This document shows positions 33,554-43,889 of a stretch of DNA of 64,000 nucleotides, one piece after another; the stretch's first letter is position 1, and the number at the start of each line of letters is the position of its first letter. The notes below the pieces were generated by a model. It searched no databases. It had not been told where the DNA came from and was given only the letters and a program-made list of their open reading frames with translations. The stretch is from positions 178,163-242,162 of the forward strand of contig NZ_PYMI01000006.1 in assembly GCF_003025595.1 (NCBI RefSeq), in the 5' to 3' direction. The DNA is from Photobacterium ganghwense (GTDB lineage: Bacteria; Pseudomonadota; Gammaproteobacteria; Enterobacterales; Vibrionaceae). Made by a program: the position numbers and the translations under genes.

Positions 33554-35596
33554 TTACCCGGTGATGCCGGAATGACGCAGCAGCGCATCAATCTGCGGCT
33601 CGCGGCCACGGAAACGCTTGAACAACGCCATCGGCTCTTCACTGCCGCCACGCTCCAGAATGCAATCCAGGAAGCTGGCACCGGTGTCGGCGTTGAAAAT
33701 ACCTTCCTCCTCAAAGCGCGAGTACGCATCGGCAGACAGCACTTCGGCCCACAGGTAGCTGTAGTAACCGGCACTGTAGCCCCCGGCGAAGATATGGCTG
33801 AAGCTGTGCGGGAAACGGCCCCATTCCGGACTCGGCACCACCGACACACGCGATTTGATGCTGTGTAGGGTGTCCTGCACTTTGGCGCCGATTTCCGGGT
33901 CGTACTCCGTGTACAGCGTGAAATCGAACAGGCCGAATTCCAACTGACGTAGCAGGCCCATCGCCGACTGGAAGTTCTTGGCTGCCAGCATTTTTTCCAG
34001 CATTTCTTTTGGCAGCGGCTCGCCGGTTTCGTAGTGACCGGAAATGAAGGCCAGTGCCTCTTCTTCCCAGCACCAGTTTTCCAGGAACTGGCTTGGCAGC
34101 TCTACCGCATCCCATGGCACCCCGTTGATGCCGGAGACTGCCGGGACATCAACCTGTGTCAGCATGTGGTGGATGCCGTGACCGGTTTCGTGGAACAGAG
34201 TCACCACTTCATCGTGGGTAAACAGCGCCGGCTTGCCGCCGACCGGTTTGTTGAAGTTACAGGTCAGGTAAGCGACCGGATGCTGCAGGCTGCCGTCAGC
34301 GCGGGTACGACGGACAATACATTCATCCATCCAGGCGCCGCCGCGTTTGTTTTCACGGGCATACAGATCCAGGTAGAAGCTGCCGCGCAGATCACCCTTA
34401 CTGTCAAAGATGTCGTAAAACTTGACCGACTCGTGCCAGGTATCCACACCTTCACGCTCTTTGACGTCCATCCCGAACACACGCTTAAGGACTTCAAACA
34501 GACCTGACACCACTTTGTGCTCCGGGAAGTACGGGCGCAGTTGCTCATCAGAAATGCTGTAGCGGTGCTGCTTCAGTTTTTCTGCGTAGAAACCAAAGTC
34601 CCACGGCTCAAGCTCGTCAGCCCCGAACTCGGTCTTGGCAAACTCGCGCAGCTCTGCCACTTCGCGCTCGCCCTGCGGCTTGGCACGGCTCGCCAGATCG
34701 TTCAGGAAGCCCAGCACCTGCTCAGTGGTTTCCGCCATTTTGGTCGCCAGCGATTTTTCGCTGTACGTGTTAAAGCCCAGCAGACGCGCGATTTCATGGC
34801 TCAGCTTCAGCTTCTCCGCAATGATTTCGCTGTTGTCCCACTTACCGGCATTCGGGCCGCGATCAGACGCACGGGTCACAAACACCTCGTACATTTCCTG
34901 ACGCAGGGCACGGTTTTCGCAGTAGGTCATCACCGGCAGGTAAGACGGAATGTCGAGGGTGAACAGGTAGCCGTCTTGCTCTTTGGCTTGGGCAGCCGCC
35001 TGGGCAGCCTGCAGTGCCGATTCCGGCAATCCGGCCAGCTCGGCCTCATCGGTGATCAGCTTGCTCCAGCCCATGGTGGCATCCAGCACATTGTTGCTGA
35101 AGGTCGAAGCCAGCTCAGACAGACGTTTGCTGATCTCGCCGAAACGGTGCTGCTCTTTGGCCGGCAGGCCGATACCGGACAGTTCAAACTCACGCAGCGC
35201 GTCGGTGATTGATTTCTGCTGCGCCGGGCTCAGGCTGTCAAAGCTCTCGTCTGCTTTGATGGCCTTATAGGCTTCATACAACCCTTTGTGTTGGCCCAGC
35301 CAAGTGCTGTAGTCAGACAGCAGCGGCAGACAGCTTTCATATGCCTCACGCAGTTCATTACTGTTCTGTACCCCATTGAGGTGGCCGATTGGCGACCAGA
35401 TACGGCTCAGACGGTCATCAGACTCCGCCAGCGGCGCACAAATGATGTCCCAGCTCGGGGCTGCGTCGTTTGCCAGCACGGTTTCCACTGCCGCCCGGCA
35501 GTCGGCAATCGCCTGCTCAACGGCCGGTTTAACATGTTCAGGTTTAATGAGTGAAAACGGAGGCAAATCCGTCATCGTAAGTAATGGGTTAGACAT
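33554..35596 (-). CDS. prlC: Oligopeptidase A (PrlC, M3 metallopeptidase)
   Basis: A 680-residue cytosolic zinc peptidase that degrades signal peptides and other short peptides; length equals E. coli OpdA. The zinc motif is LFHETGHGIHH (HExxH), and the third ligand lies in FLENWCWEEEAL about 27 residues later. GGYSAGYYSYLWAEVLSADAY is the M3 C-terminal signature. I pick the ATG at 35596, seven to eight bases after AAGGA; two further ATGs lie upstream. It is divergent from rlmJ, also as in E. coli (prlC/rlmJ/gor region). Confidence 0.94.
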   Translation of the reverse strand: MSNPLLTMTDLPPFSLIKPEHVKPAVEQAIADCRAAVETVLANDAAPSWDIICAPLAESDDRLSRIWSPIGHLNGVQNSNELREAYESCLPLLSDYSTWLGQHKGLYEAYKAIKADESFDSLSPAQQKSITDALREFELSGIGLPAKEQHRFGEISKRLSELASTFSNNVLDATMGWSKLITDEAELAGLPESALQAAQAAAQAKEQDGYLFTLDIPSYLPVMTYCENRALRQEMYEVFVTRASDRGPNAGKWDNSEIIAEKLKLSHEIARLLGFNTYSEKSLATKMAETTEQVLGFLNDLASRAKPQGEREVAELREFAKTEFGADELEPWDFGFYAEKLKQHRYSISDEQLRPYFPEHKVVSGLFEVLKRVFGMDVKEREGVDTWHESVKFYDIFDSKGDLRGSFYLDLYARENKRGGAWMDECIVRRTRADGSLQHPVAYLTCNFNKPVGGKPALFTHDEVVTLFHETGHGIHHMLTQVDVPAVSGINGVPWDAVELPSQFLENWCWEEEALAFISGHYETGEPLPKEMLEKMLAAKNFQSAMGLLRQLEFGLFDFTLYTEYDPEIGAKVQDTLHSIKSRVSVVPSPEWGRFPHSFSHIFAGGYSAGYYSYLWAEVLSADAYSRFEEEGIFNADTGASFLDCILERGGSEEPMALFKRFRGREPQIDALLRHSGITG

Positions 35597-35809
35597 ACGC
35601 ATTTCCTTCAATCGATTGTCCTGTAATAGATGCGTCTTCCGACGTGTAAATTCAATCCCTTGGTCACGTCAGTCATCCGACCAATTCTATCATTTTAACC
35701 TGAATTTAACATCACAGCCGTGAAAGTCTGCGGCGGATACTGGCTATTCGCTGGCAAATCGCCATAATACGGGCCTTATTCATCACTTTTTTCTGTCGAG
35801 ATCCCAGCC

Positions 35810-36649
35810 ATGCTGAGCTACCGCCACAGTTTCCACGCCGGCAACCACGCTGATGTGGTGAAACACATTGTTCAAAGCCTGATCCTGGATGCCCTGAAGC
35901 AAAAGGATAAGCCGTTCGTTTACCACGATACCCACTCTGGCGTGGGCCGTTACGATCTGCAGGACGAGCGCAGCGAGAAAACCGGCGAATACAAGCAAGG
36001 CATTGCCCGCATCTGGCAGCGTGACGACATCCCGGCCGACATCGCCAGCTACATCGACGCGATCAAAGCCCTGAACGACGGCGACACCTTGCGCTACTAC
36101 CCGGGCTCGCCGAAAGTGGCCCGCGCTCAGCTGCGTGAGCAGGACCGCATGGTGCTGACCGAGCTGCACCCGAGCGACTTCCCGCTGCTACTGCAGGAAT
36201 TCCGCGGCGATCGCCAGGTCCGTATCTACAAAGAAGATGCGTTTGCCCGCCTGAAGGCTAGCCTGCCGCCGAAAGAGCGTCGTGGCGTGGTGCTGATCGA
36301 TCCACCCTATGAGCTCAAGCACGAGTACATGGACGTGGTGAAAGCGATTCAGGAGAGCTACAAGCGCTGGGCAACCGGTACGTACGCGATCTGGTATCCG
36401 GTGGTGTACCGCGAGAACATCGACAAGATGCTCCAAGGGCTGGAAAATCTCGGCATCCGCAAAATCCTGCAAATCGAGCTGGGAGTAGAGCCGGATACCG
36501 ACGAGCGCGGCATGACTGCCTCCGGAATGATCGTGATTAACCCGCCGTGGAAGCTGGAATCACAGATGCAAGCGATCCTGCCGTGGCTGCAGGAGGCCAT
36601 TGCCCCGACGCACGGCTTCTACAAAGTGGACTGGATTGTCCCAGAGTAA
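35810..36649 (+). CDS. rlmJ: 23S rRNA (adenine(2030)-N(6))-methyltransferase RlmJ
   Basis: A 279-residue SAM-dependent methyltransferase modifying A2030 of 23S rRNA. The start MLSYRHSFHAGNHADVVKH is the family hallmark. The catalytic DPPY motif appears as VVLIDPPYELKHEYMDV (about 160-175). THSGVGRYDL near residue 45 belongs to the RlmJ-specific insertion. It lies upstream of gor on the same strand and diverges from prlC, matching the E. coli neighbourhood. The gap to gor is about 150 bases. Confidence 0.94.
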   Translation: MLSYRHSFHAGNHADVVKHIVQSLILDALKQKDKPFVYHDTHSGVGRYDLQDERSEKTGEYKQGIARIWQRDDIPADIASYIDAIKALNDGDTLRYYPGSPKVARAQLREQDRMVLTELHPSDFPLLLQEFRGDRQVRIYKEDAFARLKASLPPKERRGVVLIDPPYELKHEYMDVVKAIQESYKRWATGTYAIWYPVVYRENIDKMLQGLENLGIRKILQIELGVEPDTDERGMTASGMIVINPPWKLESQMQAILPWLQEAIAPTHGFYKVDWIVPE

Positions 36650-36796
36650 TACCTTCCTCCATGGCTGCCTGTCACCGGGCGGCCATGTGTCTTGCCAGTT
36701 CCGTCCCGACATTCTCCCTTCCCGCCTCTCGTATCTCCCTGCTTTCTTTATTACACTGTCGAGCTAATAAATCGTAAAGTCCTAGCGGAGAAAGTC

Positions 36797-38152
36797 ATGG
36801 CAAAGCATTTTGATTACATTTGTATCGGCGGCGGCAGCGGCGGTATTGCCTCAGCAAACCGTGCAGCAATGTATGGTGCCAAAGTCGCACTGGTTGAAGC
36901 CAAAGCCCTCGGTGGTACCTGTGTTAACGTCGGCTGTGTGCCGAAAAAAGTAATGTGGCACGGTGCCCAAATTGCCGAAGCCATGCACCTGTACGCAAAA
37001 GACTACGGCTTTGACGTCGACGTGAAAAACTTCGACTGGAGCAAACTGGTAGAAAGCCGCGAAGCTTACATCGGCCGTATCCACACCGCCTACGACAACG
37101 TGCTGGGCAAAAACCAGATTGAAGTGATCAACGGCTTCGCCACGTTCGTCGACAGCAAAACCATCGAAGTGAACGGCGAACACTACACCGCAGATCACAT
37201 CCTGATCGCCGTGGGCGGCCGTCCGACCATTCCGAACATTCCAGGTGCCGAGTACGGTATCGACTCCAACGGTTTCTTCGAGCTGGACGCCCAGCCAAAA
37301 CGTACCGCCGTGATCGGCGCCGGTTACATCGCGGTTGAAATTGCCGGCGTACTGCACGCACTGGGCACCGACACCCACCTGTTCGTCCGTAAAGAATCGC
37401 CGCTGCGCAGCTTTGACCCGATGATCATCGACACCCTGGTGGAAGTGATGGACAAAGAAGGCCCGACGCTGCACACCCATTCCGTACCGAAAGAAGTGGT
37501 AAAGGAAGCCGACGGCAGCCTGACCCTGCATTTTGAAAACGGCGAGTCCCATAACACCGATCTGCTGATCTGGGCGATTGGCCGTCACCCGGCGACCGAT
37601 GCGATTAACCTGGCAGCGACCGGTGTCGCCACCAACGAACGCGGCTACATCAAGGTTGATGAGTACCAGCGCACCAACGTTGACGGCATCTACTGTGTCG
37701 GCGACATCATGGAAGGCGGCATCGAACTGACGCCGGTCGCCGTGAAAGCGGGCCGCCAGCTGTCTGAGCGCCTGTTCAACAACAAGCCTGACGCGAAGAT
37801 GGATTACAAGCTGGTGCCGACCGTCGTCTTCAGCCACCCGCCAATCGGCACTATCGGCCTGACCGAGCCAGAAGCCATCGCGCAATACGGCGAAGACAAC
37901 GTGAAGGTGTACACCTCGACCTTCACAGCGATGTACACCGCAGTGACCACCAACCGCCAGCCATGCAAAATGAAACTGGTGTGCGCGGGCGCTGACGAGA
38001 AAGTCGTTGGCCTGCACGGTATCGGCTACACCGTAGACGAGATGATTCAGGGCTTCGGCGTGGCAATGAAAATGGGCGCAACCAAAGCCGACTTCGACAG
38101 CGTCGTGGCTATCCACCCGACCGGCTCCGAAGAGTTTGTTACTATGCGCTAA
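36797..38152 (+). CDS. gor: Glutathione reductase
   Basis: A 451-residue FAD- and NADPH-dependent disulfide reductase that regenerates reduced glutathione. The FAD motif is [15 protein letters not shown]. The redox-active disulfide is [13 protein letters not shown] (about residues 40-52). The NADPH motif is [15 protein letters not shown], the second FAD motif is GIYCVGDI, and the C-terminal catalytic base is in [18 protein letters not shown] precedes the ATG at 36797; the longer frame is not used. Terminated by the hairpin at 38187. Confidence 0.96.
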   Translation: MAKHFDYICIGGGSGGIASANRAAMYGAKVALVEAKALGGTCVNVGCVPKKVMWHGAQIAEAMHLYAKDYGFDVDVKNFDWSKLVESREAYIGRIHTAYDNVLGKNQIEVINGFATFVDSKTIEVNGEHYTADHILIAVGGRPTIPNIPGAEYGIDSNGFFELDAQPKRTAVIGAGYIAVEIAGVLHALGTDTHLFVRKESPLRSFDPMIIDTLVEVMDKEGPTLHTHSVPKEVVKEADGSLTLHFENGESHNTDLLIWAIGRHPATDAINLAATGVATNERGYIKVDEYQRTNVDGIYCVGDIMEGGIELTPVAVKAGRQLSERLFNNKPDAKMDYKLVPTVVFSHPPIGTIGLTEPEAIAQYGEDNVKVYTSTFTAMYTAVTTNRQPCKMKLVCAGADEKVVGLHGIGYTVDEMIQGFGVAMKMGATKADFDSVVAIHPTGSEEFVTMR

Positions 38153-38186
38153 CCGCGTGATTGCACACAATCACCGCTAAGCTTTC

Positions 38187-38214
38187 AGGCCAGCCACTCA
38201 GGCTGGCCTTTTTT
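38187..38214 (+). terminator. Intrinsic terminator after gor
   Basis: Stem AGGCCAGCC/GGCTGGCCT (38187-38195 with 38201-38209), loop ACTCA, then a T run. Confidence 0.9.
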
Positions 38215-38418
38215 TACCAGGCCTTTCTGTGTTGGGTCAGGGGGTGGCCGACGGCATTGTGCCACTTGCCCGTTTCCCTACCATCTTCTCCCGCGTCAAC
38301 GAATGATCACCCGCCTGACACGAAAGTGTCATCTCGGCGTGTGAGTCTCCCCGCACTGGTTTGACCAGAATAATTACTCCATTTTTATCAGCCCGAACAT
38401 TCAGTAAAAGGAAATGCT

Positions 38419-40095
38419 ATGTCTTTGTCGCGCCGAGGCTTTATCAAAACTCTGTCGTCCGGAGCGGTGGCCACAACCCTGATCGGTTGTGGCAGCGATG
38501 ACACTCCCGATGGCCGCACCGCCTCCATCGCCTTCAACCACGGCGTTGCCAGTGGCGACCCGACCGCAGAAGCGGTGATTCTCTGGACCCGCTTAACCAC
38601 CGATGCCCGCCAACTGACCGTACAGTGGGAAGTGGCCACCGACCGTGGGTTCAGCCAGATTATCCGCGCCGGAGAAACCCTCACCGACATGTCACGCGAC
38701 TTCACGGTCAAGATCGATGCTGACCAGCTCGCCCCGGCGACCCACTACTTCTACCGGTTCCGCAGCCAGGATACCGTCAGCCCGGTCGGTGAGACCAAAA
38801 CCCTGGCCACCGGACACCTGGAGCAAGCAGCACTGGCGGTCGTCTCCTGCGCCAACTACCCGGCCGGGTACTTCCACGCCTACCGCGAAATCCTGAACCA
38901 GCACCAGCAAGCCCCTCTGGATGCCGTGCTCCACCTCGGCGATTACATCTACGAATACGGTACCGGTGGCTATGCAACCGAAGATGCCGAAGCCCTGGGA
39001 CGGCTGCCGAGCGGCGGCACGGAATGCCTGACCATGAATGACTACCGCGCTCGCTACGCCCAATACCGCAGCGATCCGGATCTGCAGGCCATGCATGCTG
39101 CGCTGCCGATGATTGCGGTCTGGGACGATCATGAGATTGCCAACGATACCTGGCGCGACGGTGCCGAAAACCACCAGCTGGACGAAGGCGTGTTTGCTGA
39201 ACGCCGCGCAGCCGCTGCCGCTGCCTGGCTCGAATGGATGCCGGTGCGCGAAAACCCGGCCTCCAGCGTGATTATCTACCGTGACTTCCGCTTCGGTGAC
39301 CTGCTGGATCTCTACATGCTCGATACCCGCGTGGTTGCCCGCGATCAGCCGTTGGATTACTTTGCCCTTGAATCGTTCACCCCGGACGCCATCACCGGGT
39401 TGCTGATGCAGGCCAGAGCGGCCGATCGTCAGTTGCTGGGCACTGACCAGAAACAGTGGCTGCTAAACCAGATGGCCAGTCACAGTGGCAAATGGAGCCT
39501 GCTTGGTCAGCAGATCCTGATGGCGAAAATGGAGCTGCCGAGCACCGTGATGACGGCCCTGCTGGCCATGTATCAGGCTCCGGCAGATAGCAAACCGGCG
39601 GCGATGCAGGCGCTCAATCAGGCCATTCAGGCTTACCTGACGGATCCGGCGTCCGATCCCCTGTTGCTGCCTTACAACCTCGATGCATGGGACGGCTTCT
39701 ATATGGAACGGGAATGGCTCTACAGTGTGGCGCAGCAGCTGGGCAAGCAGCTTGTCTGCCTGGCGGGTGACACCCATAACGCCTGGTGCAGCGAGCTGAA
39801 AAACCACAGCGGTGACACGGTCGGGGTAGAGTTTGCCACGCACTCGGTCAGCTCGCCGGGGATGGAAACCTACCTCGGGCTGGACGATGCCGTCATTAAC
39901 CAGATGGAGCTCATGTTGCCGAACCTGGTGACGGCTCTGCAATGGACCAACCTGAAGCAGCGCGGCTTCATGCGCCTGGACATCCGTCACGACGCAATTA
40001 ACACCACCTGGCATTTCCTTTCGGATATTAAGGCAAAAACCTACAGCGTGACGACCCACCACGCAACGACCAAAAATGCGTTAACTATCTCTTAA
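38419..40095 (+). CDS. PhoD-family alkaline phosphatase, Tat-exported lipoprotein
   Basis: A 558-residue phosphatase or phosphodiesterase of the PhoD family. The N-terminus SRRGFIKT is a twin-arginine motif, followed by a hydrophobic stretch and lipobox LIGC (Cys24), so a Tat-dependent lipoprotein is likely. The N-terminal Ig-like domain starts FNHGVASGDPTAEAVILWTR. Metal-site motifs are LHLGDYIYEYG, VWDDHEIANDTWRDG, and CLAGDTHNAW. The tatABC genes lie 4 kb away. Regulation by phosphate is expected for the family, but I see no convincing Pho box upstream. A terminator follows. Confidence 0.88.
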   Translation: MSLSRRGFIKTLSSGAVATTLIGCGSDDTPDGRTASIAFNHGVASGDPTAEAVILWTRLTTDARQLTVQWEVATDRGFSQIIRAGETLTDMSRDFTVKIDADQLAPATHYFYRFRSQDTVSPVGETKTLATGHLEQAALAVVSCANYPAGYFHAYREILNQHQQAPLDAVLHLGDYIYEYGTGGYATEDAEALGRLPSGGTECLTMNDYRARYAQYRSDPDLQAMHAALPMIAVWDDHEIANDTWRDGAENHQLDEGVFAERRAAAAAAWLEWMPVRENPASSVIIYRDFRFGDLLDLYMLDTRVVARDQPLDYFALESFTPDAITGLLMQARAADRQLLGTDQKQWLLNQMASHSGKWSLLGQQILMAKMELPSTVMTALLAMYQAPADSKPAAMQALNQAIQAYLTDPASDPLLLPYNLDAWDGFYMEREWLYSVAQQLGKQLVCLAGDTHNAWCSELKNHSGDTVGVEFATHSVSSPGMETYLGLDDAVINQMELMLPNLVTALQWTNLKQRGFMRLDIRHDAINTTWHFLSDIKAKTYSVTTHHATTKNALTIS

Positions 40096-40119
40096 CATTG
40101 AGTATTTATTCTTTAACAC

Positions 40120-40152
40120 CACTGGCTCTATGGCCGTTAGAGCCAGTGTTTT
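40120..40152 (+). terminator. Intrinsic terminator after phoD-type gene
   Basis: Perfect 10-bp stem CACTGGCTCT/AGAGCCAGTG (40120-40129 with 40139-40148), 9-base loop, then TTTTC. Confidence 0.75.
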
Positions 40153-40376
40153 CGGGCACTTAGCTGATCACCTCGCAACAACACACTTCACTAAATATTC
40201 CCTACCCCTCGATATAATATGAATAAAAACACAAAAAATACCGTAAAGTATTTCATTTTTTAGCAAAAAACTGTAATCTTCGAACTTCTGATTATGGATA
40301 ATCAGTGAATACTTATTCCAATGACACTGAAGCACTTAATTGCTTTTTACAGAAAACAATTACTTAAAGGTCAAAG

Positions 40377-41741
40377 ATGCAGGATCAAGTCATAACACAA
40401 CCGGTCAAGAAGGCTACCTGGACGATGTTCCTTCTGCCGTCTCTACTGGGTGTCTTTCTCTTCATGGCACCGATTAACTACCAGGACACCCTGACGATCC
40501 CGATCGCCGTACTGGCCAAATCGGTACAGGCCCTGTTCGAGGGAATGCTGACCACTATCGTCACTTTTGTTATCACTCTTACTGCTGTGGCGACAGTAGC
40601 CACCAAGCTGCTGAAACCTAAAGCCGTAGTGGAAAACAGCTTCCTCAGCGCCCTGTTCAATCCGAGCCTGCCATGGTTCGCCGTGCAGCAACTGGGGGCG
40701 ATCTTCGTCCTGATGACCTACTTCGGTGTGGGTCCGGAAATGATCCATCACGCCAATACCGGCGGTCTGGTACTGAACGATCTGCTGCCGGTCCTGTTCT
40801 CAGTATTTCTGTTTGCCGGGCTGCTGCTGCCGCTGCTGCTGAACTTTGGTCTGCTGGAATTTGCCGGCACGCTGCTGACCCGCATCATGCGTCCGCTGTT
40901 TAACCTGCCGGGCCGTTCTGCGGTGAACTGTTTTGCTTCCTGGCTGGGCGACGGCAGTGTCGGTGTCCTGATGACCAGCAAGCAGTACGAAAGCAAAATT
41001 TATACCGAGCGTGAAGCAGCCGTGATCGGCACCACCTTTACCGCGGTTTCCATCACTTTCAGTCTGGTGGTCATTGCTCAGGTTAACCTTGAGCACATGT
41101 TCGTACCTTTCTACCTGACCGTTTGTCTGGCAGGTTTTGTTGCTGCAGTGATCGTCCCGCGCCTGCCGCCGCTGTCCTGGAAGAAAGACCGTTACATCGA
41201 CGGTGAAACACTGAAAGAAGACATTGAAGCCGTGCCGGAAGGGAAAACCATCATTGGTTATGGTCTGGAGCAGGCACTGGAGAAAGCCAGCCAGGTCACC
41301 AGCATGCGCAGCGTGTTGGCCGAAGGGGCGAAAAACGCCGTAGACATGATTTTTGGGGTTCTGCCGGTAGTCATGGCGATCGGGACAACCGCGCTGATCA
41401 TTGCAGAAAACACGCCGGTATTCAGCATTCTGGGCAAGCCGTTCATTCCGTTCCTAGAACTGCTGCAAATCCCGGAAGCGGCAGCAGCCTCTGAAACCAT
41501 CGTGGTGGGTTTTGCTGATATGTTCCTGCCGTCCATCCTGGCGTCAGGCATTGAGAGCGACCTGACCCGCTTTGTGATTGCCGCCATGTCGGTTACTCAG
41601 CTGATTTACATGTCAGAAATCGGTGCCCTGCTGATCGGCAGTAAAATCCCGGTGAAGCCGTGGGAACTGTTCATGATCTTCATCCTGCGCACCCTGGTGA
41701 CTCTGCCAGTGATCGCACTGGTAGCACACCTGATTTTCTAA
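40377..41741 (+). CDS. yjiH: YjiH family membrane protein (nucleoside-recognition/Gate domain)
   Basis: A 454-residue polytopic membrane protein with about ten to eleven helices. It carries Gate-type segments (FASWLGDGSVGVLMTSKQYE and FADMFLPSILASGIESD) typical of the YjiH family. Homologues are putative transporters without proven substrate; in E. coli yjiH pairs with yjiG, which is not seen here. AAGGTC lies before the ATG. It stands alone between two terminators. An AT-rich promoter region of about 220 bases precedes it. Confidence 0.85.
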   Translation: MQDQVITQPVKKATWTMFLLPSLLGVFLFMAPINYQDTLTIPIAVLAKSVQALFEGMLTTIVTFVITLTAVATVATKLLKPKAVVENSFLSALFNPSLPWFAVQQLGAIFVLMTYFGVGPEMIHHANTGGLVLNDLLPVLFSVFLFAGLLLPLLLNFGLLEFAGTLLTRIMRPLFNLPGRSAVNCFASWLGDGSVGVLMTSKQYESKIYTEREAAVIGTTFTAVSITFSLVVIAQVNLEHMFVPFYLTVCLAGFVAAVIVPRLPPLSWKKDRYIDGETLKEDIEAVPEGKTIIGYGLEQALEKASQVTSMRSVLAEGAKNAVDMIFGVLPVVMAIGTTALIIAENTPVFSILGKPFIPFLELLQIPEAAAASETIVVGFADMFLPSILASGIESDLTRFVIAAMSVTQLIYMSEIGALLIGSKIPVKPWELFMIFILRTLVTLPVIALVAHLIF

Positions 41742-41764
41742 CCGCGGTTCCCCGCAGCATTCTC

Positions 41765-41791
41765 AAGCCAGCACCCCGGTGCTGGCTTTTT
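41765..41791 (+). terminator. Intrinsic terminator after yjiH
   Basis: Stem AAGCCAGCAC/GTGCTGGCTT (41765-41774 with 41779-41788), loop CCCG, then a T run. Confidence 0.88.
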
Positions 41792-41999
41792 TTGTGTTTG
41801 ATATCCGCCCCTCATCCACCAACACCATTCTGCTTTTAGGTGCAAAGTGTTACACGCATCATAGTGATAAGCCACTTTATGCATTTAAAGATTGATAATA
41901 CTCTCAACAAACCTTATAACTTCCCCCCGTCGGTGGCACGCCGGCACATAAAAAATAACTAATAAGTCTTTTAACTCATAGCATTACAAGGAACAAAGT

Positions 42000-43733
42000 A
42001 TGCAATTCAAGTACTCCATGCTGACCGCCTCTCTGGTTGCAGCCCTCACACTTTCAGGCTGTGGCGGTGGTTCATCGAGTAACTCAAGCACTGAAAATGG
42101 CGGCAATAATGGTAATTCCGGCCAGACTGAACAACCTTTAACGCAAGGGAAATTCATTGATGCGCCGGTTGAAGGCCTGTACTACGTCGCGCAACCAAGC
42201 GGCAAACGGGGTTTGACCGATGCTGACGGTACCTTCTCCCTGACTGAAGGCGATACCGTCACATTCTACCTTGGCGGCGAAAACGGCCTGCGTCTGGGCA
42301 GCGTTTCAGCCCGTGCTGTCGTTTCTCCGTTTGAAGTAACTGGCGGTAACTACCAGAAAGCCCTGAACCTGGCGCGTATGCTGCAAAGCATGGATAACGC
42401 CGAGGACGGTGCCATCACCCTGCCAGAGAGCATTAAAGCGCCTTCAGAGGCCACCCTCACCGCTCTGAAGCAAGTTGACCTGGGCGACATGGATTCCGCA
42501 CAACCGCTGAAGGAATCACTGGAAATCACCCAGTGGGTCGATGAATCAGCTGCACTGGCTCACCTGCAGGCTTCTCTGAAAGATATTGAACTGGGCAGCA
42601 CCACTACTCTGGCTGACTGGCAGAAAGGCTCTGGTAAGTACCTACGCACGATTGACGTTACCCTGGCAGCTAAAAATGCCAACGTTCAAGAGCGTCTGTA
42701 CGTCCACGCTGACCAACTGCTGGGCGACGAACTGTTCAAAGCCACTCAAGGGCTGAGCGCCATGACGCTGCGTCTTGACGAACAACACCTAACGGTATTG
42801 AAAGGCGCCAATGATTCAACGCTGAGCGATAGCTATGCCCAGGCCTACCTGAGCTGCCTGGATGCCGAAGGCATCAACAGTGTTTTTGTCAGCGAAGATG
42901 ACAGCGAAGCAGGTTACGCAACCTGTAACGGTAAGCCAGTTGAAATGAACAGCCAGTTCCAGCTAGGCTCAGCATTCAGCTATTCGCTGCAGGATCCGTC
43001 TGAAACCACACTGGCCGATGAAACCTTCAGCTGGGATGAGCTGAAAAAACACGGTCGACTGTTCACTTGCCTGGCCGACAAGAACTGTACTGAGTCAGCC
43101 ATGACAGGTTTCGAAATCACCCAGTTCGATGACAGCGATGAGCAGGACGGCTCGGATATTCAGAAAGAGACCATGTACACCAGCTACAATGCGGTGACAG
43201 GTGTCTACACCGTTGTCAGCAACGAAGAAGTACTAAGCGGCGAGCACAAAGGCCGTAAAGAAACCGCCGTCAGCTTTGCCTACCTGGTAGACAATGCGGA
43301 TGCCGAGCGTTACGTCGACTTCCGCGGCACCTGGAAAGCCGTTGCCAGCCGCCCGGGTTGTGTCGATAAAGTGATCTCAACGTTTACCTTCGACGATAAA
43401 GGTGTCACCGTGAAAGGTGAAGAGTTCGTTGGGAAATGCGAAACAGAAACGCTTGACGAATTCGCCACCTATGACGAGCTGGCTGCAATGGACTACTGGT
43501 GGTTTAAGACTAACGGGGCCAACAATGACAGCAAGGCGACCCTGTCTCAGCTGAACACGACGATCCGCTGGTGTGACGATGACGAGTTACAAAACGACAC
43601 CTGCCAGAACACGAAGATCAACCGATGGGAATATGCACCGGCTGGTAAAAACTGGGATCAGGGCGTCCTGTACCGCAGCACCTTAAATAGCAAAGGCGAC
43701 ATCATCTCGATGGTTGCCATGCAGAAGCAATAA
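42000..43733 (+). CDS. Large lipoprotein of unknown function
   Basis: A 577-residue predicted lipoprotein: signal and lipobox TLSGC (Cys21), then a Gly/Ser/Asn-rich linker to about residue 45. Residues about 50-120 form a motif found in several marine surface lipoproteins (FIDAPVEGLYY, TDADGTFSLTEGDTVTFYLGG, LNLARMLQSMD), probably a beta-sandwich. The rest is acidic, with eight cysteines after the lipobox, enough for four disulfides. AAGGAAC lies before the ATG. Monocistronic, terminated at 43823. I do not recognise the family and infer only an envelope location. Confidence 0.78.
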   Translation: MQFKYSMLTASLVAALTLSGCGGGSSSNSSTENGGNNGNSGQTEQPLTQGKFIDAPVEGLYYVAQPSGKRGLTDADGTFSLTEGDTVTFYLGGENGLRLGSVSARAVVSPFEVTGGNYQKALNLARMLQSMDNAEDGAITLPESIKAPSEATLTALKQVDLGDMDSAQPLKESLEITQWVDESAALAHLQASLKDIELGSTTTLADWQKGSGKYLRTIDVTLAAKNANVQERLYVHADQLLGDELFKATQGLSAMTLRLDEQHLTVLKGANDSTLSDSYAQAYLSCLDAEGINSVFVSEDDSEAGYATCNGKPVEMNSQFQLGSAFSYSLQDPSETTLADETFSWDELKKHGRLFTCLADKNCTESAMTGFEITQFDDSDEQDGSDIQKETMYTSYNAVTGVYTVVSNEEVLSGEHKGRKETAVSFAYLVDNADAERYVDFRGTWKAVASRPGCVDKVISTFTFDDKGVTVKGEEFVGKCETETLDEFATYDELAAMDYWWFKTNGANNDSKATLSQLNTTIRWCDDDELQNDTCQNTKINRWEYAPAGKNWDQGVLYRSTLNSKGDIISMVAMQKQ

Positions 43734-43822
43734 GTCTGATGCAGCTTGGTCAGTTCGGCGCGGTGTTTTTAGCCTATTCTCTGTATGCTATTTTTCACTG
43801 ACGTTTCGCACTGACCATCAAT

Positions 43823-43856
43823 AAAAAAACCGGCCATTAAGGCCGGTTTTTTTTAT
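43823..43856. terminator. Bidirectional terminator between lipoprotein gene and tatC
   Basis: Stem AAAACCGGCC/GGCCGGTTTT (43826-43835 with 43841-43850), loop ATTAA, flanked by A and T runs. Confidence 0.9.
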
Positions 43857-43889
43857 GCTCACAGAAAAGGCTCAGCCCGAATTGCGCGG

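Noticed and set aside
38300..38418. Pho box before the phoD-type gene
   Set aside because: Only one TGTCAT half-site (near 38326) is seen; the second half at 11-base spacing does not match.
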